Source: Burkholderia ambifaria (GTDB lineage Bacteria > Pseudomonadota > Gammaproteobacteria > Burkholderiales > Burkholderiaceae). Taken from it: a stretch of 64,000 bases of DNA. The stretch is taken from positions 1 to 64,000 of the forward strand of contig NZ_LKPJ01000032.1 of NCBI RefSeq assembly GCF_001443045.1. Direction: 5' to 3'. Both the position numbers and the translations under genes were made by a program. Below, piece after piece: positions 8,123-17,051 of the stretch. The notes beneath the pieces were generated by a model. It saw only the letters and a list, made by a program, of their open reading frames with translations, made no database searches and was not told the DNA's origin. Position 1 is the first letter of the stretch. The number at the start of each line of letters is the position of its first letter.

Positions 8123-8779
8123 TTATGAACGCGCGGTGCCCGTCGCCGCGATATAGGCCTTGCGGTCGGCCGCCACGCGCTGCGCGGCCGGCCGCTCGCC
8201 GACCAGCTTCGCATGCGCCTTCCAGTCGATGCCTGCGTCGAGCAGGAAATCGCGGCCGAAGATGGCCTTCGTCGCCATCCCGATCACCGGCAGATGGATC
8301 GATGCGGCAATGTCCGCAAGACTGAATGCGTCGCCGAGCACATAGGGCGAGAACTGCGCCATCCGCTTGAATGCATCGATCGCGCGCGGCAGGCGCTTCT
8401 CGACGTGCGCTTTCATCCCGTCGCTGACCTTGCCGCCGAAAAACGCTTCCGTATAGACCTCTCGCGCAGTCCATTCGAGATACAGTTCGAGCGTCTCGAC
8501 GAGTTCGCGCACCTTTGCGGCCGCAAACGGCCCCGACGGGAAAATGGCTTTGTCGGGATAACGCGCGGCCAGATACTCGATGATCACCTGCGACTCGAAC
8601 AGCGCGCCCTCTTCCGTCTTCACGAACGGAATCTTGCCGAGCGGCGAATCGGCGAGCAGCGCAGCATCGCTGATCGGCAAGCTGCAGGTCAATTCCTCGA
8701 ACGGGATGTCATGTTCGAGCAGGACGAACTTCACCTTGTTGTAGTAGTTGGACAACGGAATACCGCACAGCTGTAGCAT
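8123..8779 (-). CDS. Glutathione S-transferase family protein
   Basis: A 218-residue soluble protein with an N-terminal thioredoxin-like GST domain (about 1-80; LGKIPFVKTEEGALFESQVIIEYL includes the cis-Pro and the glutathione-binding Glu-Ser) and an all-helical C-terminal domain (LGDAFSLADIAASIHLPV carries the N-capping Asp). The N-terminal catalytic residue is probably Ser or Asn in PLSNYYNKVK. It would conjugate or reduce substrates with glutathione; the substrate is unknown. GGAGACTC precedes the start. The 224-bp region upstream (8780-9003), shared with the divergent enoyl-CoA hydratase-type gene, holds no further recognisable feature. Confidence 0.88.
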   Translation of the reverse strand: MLQLCGIPLSNYYNKVKFVLLEHDIPFEELTCSLPISDAALLADSPLGKIPFVKTEEGALFESQVIIEYLAARYPDKAIFPSGPFAAAKVRELVETLELYLEWTAREVYTEAFFGGKVSDGMKAHVEKRLPRAIDAFKRMAQFSPYVLGDAFSLADIAASIHLPVIGMATKAIFGRDFLLDAGIDWKAHAKLVGERPAAQRVAADRKAYIAATGTARS

Positions 8780-9003
8780 CGGAGTCTCCTTCCTTGCTGA
8801 AGCGCGGCCGCAGCGATGCCGGCCGCATCGGGATTCGTCGCGCTGAAAAGCACGTTCGTGCTAGTCTAAATCAGTTTCGCGTCCGTCACGACAACATTGC
8901 ATCCACTGCGGCAGCACCCTGATCTGCATGAGCATGAGCACGTGCCCGCGCGGCGTGCGACGTCGCCGTCCCCGCCATTCGAATTCGATGGAGACACACT
9001 CGC

Positions 9004-9795
9004 ATGAGTGCTGAACTGCTGGCCTCGCGTCCGCCCGAGAGCGAATCGACGCTCGTCCTCACGCTATCAAATCCCGGCGCGCGCAACGCGCTGCATCCCG
9101 ACATGTATGCGGCCGGCGTCGAAGCGCTCGCCACCGCCGAGCGCGATCCCGCGATTCGCGCCGTCGTACTCACGGGAGCCGATCGCTTCTTTTGCGCGGG
9201 CGGCGACCTGAACCGGCTACTCGATAACCGCTCGAAGGACCCGGCCTACCAGGCCGACAGCATCGATCAGCTTGCCGCGTGGATCACGGCGATCCGTGCA
9301 TCGACGAAACCTGTGATCGCGGCGGTCGAAGGTGCGGCGGCCGGCGCGGGCTTCTCGCTCGCGCTCGCGTGCGACCTGATCGTTGCCGCGCACGACGCGA
9401 AGTTCGTGATGTCGTATGCACGCGTCGGCCTCACGCCCGATGGCGGCGGCTCCTGGTTCCTCGCACGCGCGCTGCCGCGCGCGCTGGCCGCCGAAATCCT
9501 GTTCGAAGGCAAGCCCGTCGCGGCCGAACGCCTGCATGCGCTCGGCGTCGTCAATCGGCTTGCCGTACCCGGTGCCGTATTGTCCGACGCGCTCGCGTGG
9601 GCCGACTCGCTTGCCGGCATCTCGCCGAACGCGCTCACGCGCATCAAGTCGCTGCTCGACGATGCGCCCGCGCAGCCGCTCGAGACCCATCTCGGCACCG
9701 AGCGAGATCACTTCGTCGCATCGCTGCATCACGCGGACGCGCTCGAGGGCATTACCGCGTTTCTCGAGAAACGCCCGCCGCGCTACAAGCGCTGA
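9004..9795 (+). CDS. Enoyl-CoA hydratase/isomerase, PaaG-like
   Basis: A 263-residue crotonase-fold protein. The oxyanion-hole segments are FFCAGGDLNRL (about 62-72) and GAAAGAGFSLA (110-120). At the catalytic position it has Asp146 (VGLTPDGGGSW) instead of the two glutamates of a true hydratase. That pattern is typical of PaaG-type isomerases and 'oxepin-CoA hydrolase, alternative type' proteins. It probably isomerises or opens ring-derived CoA thioesters, but no paa genes are nearby. GGAGACACACTCGC precedes the ATG. Confidence 0.85.
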   Translation: MSAELLASRPPESESTLVLTLSNPGARNALHPDMYAAGVEALATAERDPAIRAVVLTGADRFFCAGGDLNRLLDNRSKDPAYQADSIDQLAAWITAIRASTKPVIAAVEGAAAGAGFSLALACDLIVAAHDAKFVMSYARVGLTPDGGGSWFLARALPRALAAEILFEGKPVAAERLHALGVVNRLAVPGAVLSDALAWADSLAGISPNALTRIKSLLDDAPAQPLETHLGTERDHFVASLHHADALEGITAFLEKRPPRYKR

Positions 9796-9969
9796 TCCGG
9801 CACGGTCCCGCTGTTCGAACAGCCTCGCCGTCACCGCATCGACACCCGTGCGCCGGTGCGCGGCCGCGCGTTCCCGTCGCCTGCAACCCGCGTCGATCCA
9901 TGCTCTAATGACCGCCTGTCGCGGCGCCCTGTCGGCGCCGTTTTCGCGCATGCACCGAAGGAGTTGACG

Positions 9970-10662
9970 ATGATCGACGTCTACAGCTGGGCGACCCCGA
10001 ACGGCCACAAGATACACATCATGCTCGAGGAAACGGGCCTCGCGTATCGTGCGCATCCGGTCGATATCGGTGCGGGCGACCAGTTCAAGCCCGAATTCCT
10101 GAAGATCAGCCCGAACAACAAGATCCCGGCGATCATCGACACGGACGGCCCCGGCGGCAAGCCGATCTCGCTGTTCGAATCGGGTGCGATCCTCGTATAC
10201 CTCGCGGAAAAGACCGGCAAGTTCCTGCCGAGCGACCCGGCCGCGCGCTACGCAACGCTCGAATGGCTGATGTTCCAGATGGGCGGCGTCGGCCCGATGC
10301 TCGGGCAGGCACACCACTTCCGCCTGTATGCGCCGGAGAAGATCGAATATGCGGTCAATCGCTACACGAACGAAGCGAAGCGCCTGTACAACGTGATGGA
10401 AAAACGCCTCGGCGAATCCGAATATCTCGCGGGAGACACGTACACGATCGCGGACATTGCGACGTTCCCGTGGACGCGTTCGTGGCAGAACCAGGGCATC
10501 GTGCTCGACGAATTGCCGAACGTGAAGCGCTGGCACGAAGCGATTGCCGCGCGGCCGGCCGTGCAGCGCGGTGTCGAAGTGCTCGCATCGCTACGCAAGG
10601 CACTGCAGGACGACAAGGCGCGCGAGATGCTGTTCGGCGCAACGCAATACGCAAAGCACTGA
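9970..10662 (+). CDS. yfcG: YfcG-like glutathione-dependent disulfide reductase
   Basis: A 230-residue nu-class GST-like protein. ATPNGHKIHIMLEE near the N-terminus, then ISPNNKIPAIID and LFESGAILVYLAEKTGKFLP, are hallmarks of YfcG/YghU proteins, which bind two glutathiones and reduce disulfides rather than conjugating xenobiotics. Activity here is inferred from the family. The frame is open from 9856, but the conserved N-terminus starts at ATG 9970 behind a good AAGGAG. It is monocistronic and faces the MaoC gene tail to tail. Confidence 0.88.
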   Translation: MIDVYSWATPNGHKIHIMLEETGLAYRAHPVDIGAGDQFKPEFLKISPNNKIPAIIDTDGPGGKPISLFESGAILVYLAEKTGKFLPSDPAARYATLEWLMFQMGGVGPMLGQAHHFRLYAPEKIEYAVNRYTNEAKRLYNVMEKRLGESEYLAGDTYTIADIATFPWTRSWQNQGIVLDELPNVKRWHEAIAARPAVQRGVEVLASLRKALQDDKAREMLFGATQYAKH

Positions 10663-10706
10663 AGCAGCACGCAACGCAGCGGCATCCGTCAATGCCGCCG
10701 CGCGCA

Positions 10707-11183
10707 TCAGAAGTAGTGCAGTGTAATGAATTCCGCCGCGCAAACGAGCACAGGCGCGTCGGGACGCTCGACCTGCACCGACACCGACCACGTCACCTGC
10801 ACGCCGTCCTGTGCGGCCTCCGCGGTTTCCTTCACCGCGAATAGCGCACGCACGCGTGCGCCGACCGGCACCGGCTTCAGGAACCGTACGCGATTCAGTC
10901 CGTAGTTCACGCCCATCTTCTGCTCGAAGCGCATCGCATCGGCCATCAACGCGGGAATCAGCGACAGCGTCAGGAAACCGTGCGCGATCGGGCCACCGAA
11001 CGGCGACTCGCGGCGCGCGCGCTCGGGATCGACGTGTATCCACTGGTGATCGCCGGTCGCATCGGCGAAACCGTCGACCCGACGCTGGTCGATCTCGACC
11101 CAGCCGCTCATAAGCGGCTCCGCGCCGATCCGCGCATGCAGCGCCTGAGCCGACGCGATCAGCGGCAATGTCACGTCCGTCAT
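10707..11183 (-). CDS. MaoC-like (R)-enoyl-CoA hydratase
   Basis: A 158-residue hot-dog fold protein. The hydratase motif GDHQWIHVDPERA provides the Asp-x4-His catalytic pair, followed by SPFGGPIAHGFLTLSL. It would hydrate trans-2-enoyl-CoA to (R)-3-hydroxyacyl-CoA. Its ATG overlaps the TGA of the preceding MaoC gene (ATGA at 11183-11180), so the two are translationally coupled and may form one heteromeric enzyme. It is the last gene of the minus-strand acyl-CoA cluster. Confidence 0.87.
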   Translation of the reverse strand: MTDVTLPLIASAQALHARIGAEPLMSGWVEIDQRRVDGFADATGDHQWIHVDPERARRESPFGGPIAHGFLTLSLIPALMADAMRFEQKMGVNYGLNRVRFLKPVPVGARVRALFAVKETAEAAQDGVQVTWSVSVQVERPDAPVLVCAAEFITLHYF

Positions 11184-11641
11184 GCGCCCGCCCCTTGCGG
11201 ATGGCGCAGCCCGAAGATCACCTTGGTATGCACGGTGATCACCGTGTCGCCGGCGCCGTTGGTGCCGATCCACTCCGTCGACACGATGCCGCGGTCGGGC
11301 TTGCTCGCCGACACGCGCTTGTCGTGGACCTTCTGGTACATCGTGATCGTGTCGCCGGCGCGCACGGGCTTGATCCACCGGATCGAGTCGATGCCTGGCG
11401 AGCCCATGCTGGTCGAATCCGGCCCCAGCTTCTTGATGAGCAGGCTCATGAACACCGAACACGTATGCCAGCCGCTCGCGACCAGCCCGCCGAACGGCGA
11501 TGCCTTGCCGGCCTCCTCGTCGAGATGGAACGGCTGCGGATCGTAGCGTTGCGCGAACGTCTTGATGTCGTCCGCCTCGAACGTGTAGCGGCCGATTTCG
11601 GTCGTACTGCCGACTTCCAGATCTTCGTAACTGATACCCAC
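11180..11641 (-). CDS. MaoC-like dehydratase
   Basis: A 153-residue hot-dog protein beginning at a GTG (11641) behind AGGAG; the frame is open upstream to 11725 but lacks family similarity there. The motif YDPQPFHLDEEA supplies the catalytic Asp and His, followed by SPFGGLVASGWHTCS. It is paired with the next MaoC gene by a 4-bp overlap and lies downstream of two acyl-CoA dehydrogenases. Dehydrogenation followed by hydration of one acyl-CoA substrate is the natural reading; the substrate itself is unknown. Confidence 0.87.
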   Translation of the reverse strand: MGISYEDLEVGSTTEIGRYTFEADDIKTFAQRYDPQPFHLDEEAGKASPFGGLVASGWHTCSVFMSLLIKKLGPDSTSMGSPGIDSIRWIKPVRAGDTITMYQKVHDKRVSASKPDRGIVSTEWIGTNGAGDTVITVHTKVIFGLRHPQGAGA

Positions 11642-11675
11642 TGTGTGTCTCCTCTGGTGCGCTAGCGCGTCGCCG

Positions 11676-12809
11676 TCAGGCCGCGTCGGTCTGCGTGAAA
11701 TCCGGCAGGGCCGCGATGCGCGCAAGGTGATGATCGGTGTCGCCGAGCGTCGTCTCGATGATCGACAGCCGCTTGAACAGGTGTGCTGCGGCGACTTCGT
11801 TGGTCACGCCCATGCCGCCGTGCAGTTGCACGGCCTGCTGACCGACGAAGCGTGCGGCCGCGCCAACCCGCGCCTTCGCGGCGGAAACCGCCTTGCGTCG
11901 CGCATCGGCATCGCCGCCCGCGTAACGCACGGCGGCCAGGTAAGTCAGCGAACGCGCCTGCTCCGCGTGAATCAGCATGTCGACCATCCGGTGCTGCAGC
12001 GCCTGGAAACGCGCGATCGGCACGCCGAATTGTTCGCGCGTCTTCGTGTATTCGACCGTCGCTCGGTTCAGCTCGTCGAGTACACCAACCGCTTCCGCGC
12101 ACAACAGGAAGGTCGCGTAATCGGCAATCTGCTCGAGGGCAACCGCATCGCGTGCGCCACCCGTCAGTTGCCGCGCAGGCGTTTCATTCAGCTCGATCGT
12201 CGCGGCGCGCTGGCCGTCGATCGTCCGGTAGTCGACGAGCGTCACTCCCGGGGCGTCGCGCTCGACGACGAACAGGCCGATGCCGCCGCCGTCGACACGC
12301 GCCGGCACGATCCACGCATGCGCCTGCGCGCCGTGCTGAACGACCGACTTGGTGCCGGTCAGCCGGTAGATGCCGCCCTGTTCGCGCGCGTGCGTATCGA
12401 GTTCGTACAGGTCGTAGCGTGCCCGCGGTTCGTGGAATGCAACCGCCAGACGCTTCTGCCCTTGTGCGACCGCTTCCAGCAGCGCGGCATCGTCACCCGT
12501 GCCGGACCCGGCAATCCGCAGCGCCTCGATGCCGACCGCCGTCGCCCAGTACGGCTCGACCACGAGTGCGCGGCCGAGCTCCTGCATCGCGACCAGCATG
12601 TCCACCGGGCCGCCGCCGAATCCGCCCTGTGCATCCGGCACGGGCAGCGCGGTCAGGCCCAGCTCCGCGAATGCGCTCCATTGCGCGTCCGACACGCCCG
12701 CGTCGCTGCGCACGATGGCCTGGCGCGCGTCGAAACCGTATTGCTCGCCGAGATAGCGGTGCAGCGCGTCGGCGAACTGTTGCTGCTCATCGGTAAAGCT
12801 GAAATCCAT
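11676..12809 (-). CDS. Acyl-CoA dehydrogenase, small-subunit type
   Basis: A 377-residue flavoprotein of the acyl-CoA dehydrogenase superfamily: N-terminal helices (MDFSFTDEQQQFADALHRYL), a middle beta domain, and a C-terminal domain with REQFGVPIARFQALQHRMVDM and QLHGGMGVTNE. The C-terminal end (FKRLSIIETTLGDTDHHL) lacks the canonical catalytic Glu motif (YEGT). It resembles the smaller partner of heteromeric dehydrogenases such as PimD or the FadE28/29 pairs. It lies 19 bp downstream of the second dehydrogenase gene and just upstream of the MaoC pair. Confidence 0.85.
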   Translation of the reverse strand: MDFSFTDEQQQFADALHRYLGEQYGFDARQAIVRSDAGVSDAQWSAFAELGLTALPVPDAQGGFGGGPVDMLVAMQELGRALVVEPYWATAVGIEALRIAGSGTGDDAALLEAVAQGQKRLAVAFHEPRARYDLYELDTHAREQGGIYRLTGTKSVVQHGAQAHAWIVPARVDGGGIGLFVVERDAPGVTLVDYRTIDGQRAATIELNETPARQLTGGARDAVALEQIADYATFLLCAEAVGVLDELNRATVEYTKTREQFGVPIARFQALQHRMVDMLIHAEQARSLTYLAAVRYAGGDADARRKAVSAAKARVGAAARFVGQQAVQLHGGMGVTNEVAAAHLFKRLSIIETTLGDTDHHLARIAALPDFTQTDAA

Positions 12810-12828
12810 GGTTGTCTCCGTTTCCTGA

Positions 12829-14025
12829 TCACAGCCCCAGGATCATCTGCGCGATGATGTTCTTCTGAATCTCGTTCGAACCGCCGTAGATCGACGTCTT
12901 CCGGTAATTGAAGTAGTACGCGGCGAGCGGCGCAGCGTCGTCGTCGCCCGCGCTGCTGTGTTCGCGCTCACCTTCGAGGAACGGGACGTCGAACGGCGCG
13001 GCGAGCGGCCCGATCGCCTCGAACATCAGCTCGGTGAGCGCCTGCTGCACCTCGGTACCCTTGATCTTCAGCATCGACGCCTCGGGGCCTGGCCCCTTGC
13101 CGCTCGTCTCGCGGCTCACGACGCGCAGCACCGTCACCTCGAGCGCCATCAGTTCGACCTCGAGTGCCGCGACCTTCGCGGCAAACACGGGATCGGCGAG
13201 CAACGGCTTGCCGTTCTTGCGCTGGTTCGACGCCACGCGTTTCAGGAACACGAGCTCGCGCTTCGACGCGCCGACGCGCGCGATGCCGGAGCGCTCGTGC
13301 CCCAACAGGTATTTCGCGTAAGTCCAGCCGCGATTCTCATCGCCGACGAGATTCTCGACGGGCACCTTCACGTCCTCGAAGAACACCTCGTTGACTTCGT
13401 GGTCCTCGTCGAGCGTGATGATCGGACGCACCGTGATGCCGGGCGTCTTCATGTCGATCAGCAGGAACGAGATACCCTCCTGCTTCTTCGCGGCCGGATC
13501 GGTGCGCACGAGGCAGAACATCATGTCCGCGTACTGGCCGAGCGTCGTCCAGGTCTTCTGGCCGTTGACGACGTAGTGGTCGCCGTGGCGTTCGGCACGC
13601 GTGCGCAGCGACGCGAGGTCGGAACCGGAGCCCGGCTCCGAATAGCCCTGGCACCACCAGTCGGTGCCGTCCAGGATGCGCGGCAGATAGTGGCGCTTCT
13701 GCGCTTCGCTGCCGTATTTCATGAGCACCGGCGCAACCATCGACACGCCGAACGGCAGCACGGTCGGCGCACCGATGCGGGCGCACTCCTCGTCCCAGAT
13801 GTGCCGCTGCGTCGCGTTCCAGCCCGGGCCGCCGTATTCGGCCTGCCATGCGGGCGCAGACCAGCCGCGCTGGCCGAGAATCCGGTGCCAGCTCGCGTAA
13901 TCCTCGCGATCGAGTCGTTTGTGATCGAGTACTTTGGCGCGCAGTGCATGAGGCAGATTGGCCTCAAGCCAGGCGCGGATGTCGACGCGGAACGCGTCGT
14001 CGGCGGGGGAATAATCCAGATCCAT
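12829..14025 (-). CDS. Acyl-CoA dehydrogenase, large-subunit type
   Basis: A 398-residue acyl-CoA dehydrogenase with the flavin and substrate segments WWCQGYSEPGSGSDLASLRT and YVVNGQKTWTTLGQYADMMF. The C-terminal signature reads IYGGSNEIQKNIIAQ. The position equivalent to the catalytic Glu of medium-chain dehydrogenase (IYEGT) is Gly, as in the PimC/steroid-type large subunits, where the base sits elsewhere or in the partner. Electrons would pass to ETF and the quinone pool. It is the first gene of the dehydrogenase-MaoC module; DUF1178 lies 54 bp upstream on the same strand. Confidence 0.87.
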   Translation of the reverse strand: MDLDYSPADDAFRVDIRAWLEANLPHALRAKVLDHKRLDREDYASWHRILGQRGWSAPAWQAEYGGPGWNATQRHIWDEECARIGAPTVLPFGVSMVAPVLMKYGSEAQKRHYLPRILDGTDWWCQGYSEPGSGSDLASLRTRAERHGDHYVVNGQKTWTTLGQYADMMFCLVRTDPAAKKQEGISFLLIDMKTPGITVRPIITLDEDHEVNEVFFEDVKVPVENLVGDENRGWTYAKYLLGHERSGIARVGASKRELVFLKRVASNQRKNGKPLLADPVFAAKVAALEVELMALEVTVLRVVSRETSGKGPGPEASMLKIKGTEVQQALTELMFEAIGPLAAPFDVPFLEGEREHSSAGDDDAAPLAAYYFNYRKTSIYGGSNEIQKNIIAQMILGL

Positions 14026-14079
14026 GCGCAGTGTCTCCTGACCGCGGCCGTCCGGCCCGGCCAGGACACACTGCGTACG

Positions 14080-14502
14080 TCATTGCAGCGGTTCTTTCAG
14101 CGCGGCTGGAATCGGCAGCGGCATCACGTCGATGCCTTCTTCAGCCAAGGATTGCGCATCCTCCGGCGTCGTGACGCCACGAATGCTGCGTGCCGGCGCC
14201 TCGTTGTAATGGATGCGCCGCGCTTCCTCGGCGAAGCGCTCGCCCACGTTCTCGGTCTTCTCCAGCACCTCGCGCAGCGCGCGCATCACCTGCGCCTGCA
14301 GCGCACGCGGATCGGCCGGCTGTGCCTGCGTCGCCCCCGACAGGTTCAGGCGCGGCGCCGACGGCATCCGGTTGATCTCGGTCGTCCCGCACACCGGACA
14401 TTCGACCAGCTTGCGGGACAACTGCGCTTCGAACTCATCGGCGGAAGCGAACCAGCCTTCGAACCGATGACCATGCGGGCACTGTAAATCGAGGACCTTC
14501 AT
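14080..14502 (-). CDS. DUF1178 family zinc-ribbon protein
   Basis: A 140-residue protein that begins MKVLDLQCPHGHRFEGWF and has a second CPVC pair at residues 35-38, so a metal-binding ribbon with ligands at Cys8, His10 or His12, Cys35 and Cys38 is likely. The rest is helical and charged. The family is widespread in proteobacteria but its role is unknown. A promoter-like sequence lies immediately upstream at 14524-14551, so it may start a new transcript ahead of the acyl-CoA dehydrogenases. Confidence 0.87.
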   Translation of the reverse strand: MKVLDLQCPHGHRFEGWFASADEFEAQLSRKLVECPVCGTTEINRMPSAPRLNLSGATQAQPADPRALQAQVMRALREVLEKTENVGERFAEEARRIHYNEAPARSIRGVTTPEDAQSLAEEGIDVMPLPIPAALKEPLQ

Positions 14503-14523
14503 GCTGAATCAGGGCGTGTGACG

Positions 14524-14551
14524 AGTGTAGCGCAAAACGCGCTTTTGTGAA
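14524..14551 (-). promoter_or_regulatory. Candidate promoter for DUF1178/acyl-CoA genes
   Basis: The minus strand has TTCACA (14551-14546), a 16-bp spacer and TACACT (14529-14524), ending about 20 bp upstream of the DUF1178 ATG. Match quality is moderate. Confidence 0.4.
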
Positions 14552-14637
14552 CGATCGTGCTAAATTAGATCGCGCGACCGGAAAGCGGCCGCGTCACCCG
14601 ATTGTAACGCGGCGCCCCACCCGCCGCTGACGTGCCG

Positions 14638-15228
14638 TCAGGGCTTCTGGACGAGGCCGAGCGGCCAGGTGCCGGACAGCACCTTCTCGAGCCACATCGT
14701 GCCGATGATCGTCTTCACGTCGGTGATCTGGCCCGTGCGCACCCATTCCTGCAGGTCGGGCAGCGTCGCCGTGAAGGTTTCGAGGAATTCGCCTTCGTCG
14801 AGCTTACGCTCGCCGGCCGTCAGCCCGCGCGCGAGATACAGGTCGATGAATTCGGTCGAATAGGAAATGATCGGGTGAATCCGGGCCAGGAACACGTATT
14901 CGCGTGCCGTGTAGCCGGTTTCCTCGCGCAGCTCGCGCACCGCGCAGGCGAGCGCGCCTTCGTTCGGGTCGAGCTTGCCGGCCGGGAATTCGGCCATGAC
15001 CTTGCCGATCGGATAGCGATACTGGCTTTCCATCAGCACGCGACCGTCGTCGAACAGCGGGATCACCATCACCGCGCCCGGGTGCTGGACGTATTCGCGC
15101 GTGGCCTGCTTGCCATCCGGCAAACGGACGGTATCGCGCTTGAGCTTGAGGAACGAGCCTTCGAAAATCGCCTCGCTCTCGAGGCAGGTTTCGGTCAGTG
15201 CGGCGTCGTGATTGGGAAGTTCGGCCAT
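14638..15228 (-). CDS. NUDIX hydrolase (ADP-ribose pyrophosphatase-like)
   Basis: A 196-residue protein with a complete Nudix box, G-x5-E-x7-REUxEExGU, seen as GKLDPNEGALACAVRELREE followed by TGY. The sequence around it (RLPDGKQATREYVQHPGAVMVIPL and FPAGKLDPNE) is that of ADP-ribose or nucleotide-sugar pyrophosphatases (NudF-like). It would hydrolyse a nucleoside diphosphate linked to another moiety, using Mg. It lies 36 bp downstream of the DUF2818 gene in the tail of the nuo operon, a neighbourhood common in Burkholderiales; a link to NADH turnover is conceivable but unproven. Confidence 0.9.
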   Translation of the reverse strand: MAELPNHDAALTETCLESEAIFEGSFLKLKRDTVRLPDGKQATREYVQHPGAVMVIPLFDDGRVLMESQYRYPIGKVMAEFPAGKLDPNEGALACAVRELREETGYTAREYVFLARIHPIISYSTEFIDLYLARGLTAGERKLDEGEFLETFTATLPDLQEWVRTGQITDVKTIIGTMWLEKVLSGTWPLGLVQKP

Positions 15229-15264
15229 CGGCGGCTCCGTAATTGAGCGTGACGGCCGAAGCCG

Positions 15265-15561
15265 TCAGCGTCGTTTGACGAGATACTGGAACGTGAAGCC
15301 GGGAAACGCGAACACGACAAAGAGACTGAACGTGATCGCGTAAAACTGCCAGCCCTGTTCGAAGCGGTTGCCGGCGCGCGACTCGAGCCAGAAGCCGAGC
15401 GCGCCGACGACGAAATACAGCACGATCAGCTCGCCGATCCGAACCCACGCGTTCTTCTTCGTCGCGCCGAACGGCACGACGGCGAAGAGGCGTTGGTTCA
15501 GGAACGGCACGTTGGCGCATACGAGCGCCAACAGCACGATGAACCAGCCGGCTACCGACAT
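15265..15561 (-). CDS. DUF2818 family membrane protein
   Basis: A 98-residue protein with three predicted membrane helices (about 3-22, 38-58 and 68-88). Its ATG at 15561 overlaps the last base of the nuoN stop codon (TAATG), so translation is coupled to nuoN and the protein is probably made with complex I. The family is almost confined to betaproteobacteria next to nuoN. An accessory or assembly role for NADH dehydrogenase is an inference from position only. Confidence 0.85.
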   Translation of the reverse strand: MSVAGWFIVLLALVCANVPFLNQRLFAVVPFGATKKNAWVRIGELIVLYFVVGALGFWLESRAGNRFEQGWQFYAITFSLFVVFAFPGFTFQYLVKRR

Positions 15562-17027
15562 TACAGCGGCAGCGTGTGACGGATCGCCTGCAGGCAGGCC
15601 GTCAGCAGCGGGCTCGGGATCAGGCCGAGCACGACGACCGCGAGGCCGTTCAGCACGAGGATCGTACGCTTGCAGAAATCGCCGGTGACCGGGGCCGTGT
15701 CCTGCGGTGCATCGAAGTACATCAGCTTGACGATGCGCAGGTAATAGAACGCACCGAACAGCGACGTGATCACGGCCAGCACGGCCAGCCACGTGAGACC
15801 TGCGTTGACGGTCGCCTCGAGCACCGCGAGCTTCGCGTAGAAGCCAACGGTCGGCGGGATACCGGCCAGCGAGAACATCATGACCATCATCACGAACGCG
15901 AACACGGGGCTGCGCTTGTTGAGACCCTTGAAGTCGTCGATCGTTTCCGCTTCGAAATCGCGGCGTGCGAGCAGCATCACCACGCCGAACGAGCCGAGCG
16001 TCGTGATCAGGTAGACGATCGCATAGAACATCGCCGAGCTGTACGCGTTCGCCGGTGCGGTCGCGTCGCCCTTCACGATGCCGGCGAGCAGGCCGAGCAG
16101 CACGAAGCCCATGTTCGAGATCGCCGAGTACGCGAGCATCCGCTTGATGTTGCGCTGGACGATACCGGTGATGTTACCGACGATCAGCGACAGCGCGGCA
16201 AGGATCACGAGCGCGGTCTGCCAGTTCTGTGCGAGCGGCAGCAGGCCCATCACCAGGAAGCGCAGGCCCCACGCGAACGCGGCAACCTTCGGGCCGCCGC
16301 CGACAAACAGCGTCATCGCGGTCGGTGCGCCCTGGTAGACGTCAGGCACCCACATGTGGAACGGCACGGCGCCGAGCTTGAACGCGATACCGGCGACGAT
16401 GAAGACCACGCCGAACATCAGCACGGCTGCATCGGTGTTGCCACCGACCGCCTTGTACACCTCGCCGAGTTCGAGCGAGCCGGTCGCGCCGTAGAGCATC
16501 GAGATGCCGTACAGCACGAAGCCCGACGCGAGCGCGCCCAGCACGTAGTACTTCATCGCGGCTTCGCTCGACTGAACGGCATCACGACGCAGCGCGATGA
16601 CCGCATACAGCGACAGCGACATCAGTTCGAGGCCGAGATACAGCGTCAGGAAGTTGTTGCCCGACACCATCACCAGCTGGCCGAGCAGCGAGAACATGCC
16701 CAGCAGGAACACGTCTCCGCGGAACATGTCGCGGTCTTCGAGGTACTTGCGCGAATAGACGAGCGTGACCGCGAAGCCGATCGACACGACGGCCTTCATC
16801 ATGCTCGCGAACGAGTCGACGACGACCATCCGCGAGAAGAAGTAGTACTGCTGCGGATCCAGCGCCTGCACGGCGAACCACACGCCGGCGACGACCGACG
16901 AAACCACCGCGATCAGATAGGTCAGGCGGCGGCCAGCGGCACCGGTAAAGGTGTCGTTCAGCCATGCGACGACGATGGCGACCATCACCAGCGCGTCAGG
17001 CAACAGGACATTCATAGGAGCGTTCAT
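15561..17027 (-). CDS. nuoN: NADH-quinone oxidoreductase subunit N
   Basis: A 488-residue antiporter-like subunit of complex I with about 14 membrane helices. It carries the proton-channel residues of the Mrp-related family: LYLGLELMSLSLYAVIA (helix 5 Glu), FKLGAVPFHMWVPDVYQGAP (helix 7/8 Lys and Trp-Pro) and IKRMLAYSAISNMG. It forms part of the proton-pumping membrane arm. It is the last of the 14 nuo genes, 24 bp after nuoM and overlapping the DUF2818 start by one base. Confidence 0.97.
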   Translation of the reverse strand: MNAPMNVLLPDALVMVAIVVAWLNDTFTGAAGRRLTYLIAVVSSVVAGVWFAVQALDPQQYYFFSRMVVVDSFASMMKAVVSIGFAVTLVYSRKYLEDRDMFRGDVFLLGMFSLLGQLVMVSGNNFLTLYLGLELMSLSLYAVIALRRDAVQSSEAAMKYYVLGALASGFVLYGISMLYGATGSLELGEVYKAVGGNTDAAVLMFGVVFIVAGIAFKLGAVPFHMWVPDVYQGAPTAMTLFVGGGPKVAAFAWGLRFLVMGLLPLAQNWQTALVILAALSLIVGNITGIVQRNIKRMLAYSAISNMGFVLLGLLAGIVKGDATAPANAYSSAMFYAIVYLITTLGSFGVVMLLARRDFEAETIDDFKGLNKRSPVFAFVMMVMMFSLAGIPPTVGFYAKLAVLEATVNAGLTWLAVLAVITSLFGAFYYLRIVKLMYFDAPQDTAPVTGDFCKRTILVLNGLAVVVLGLIPSPLLTACLQAIRHTLPL

Positions 17028-17051
17028 GATCTTGATTTCCTCCGCTCGCGA

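Noticed and set aside
10679-10698. Hairpin GCGGCAT/ATGCCGC between convergent genes as a terminator
   Set aside because: Only 7 bp, with no T tract on either strand.
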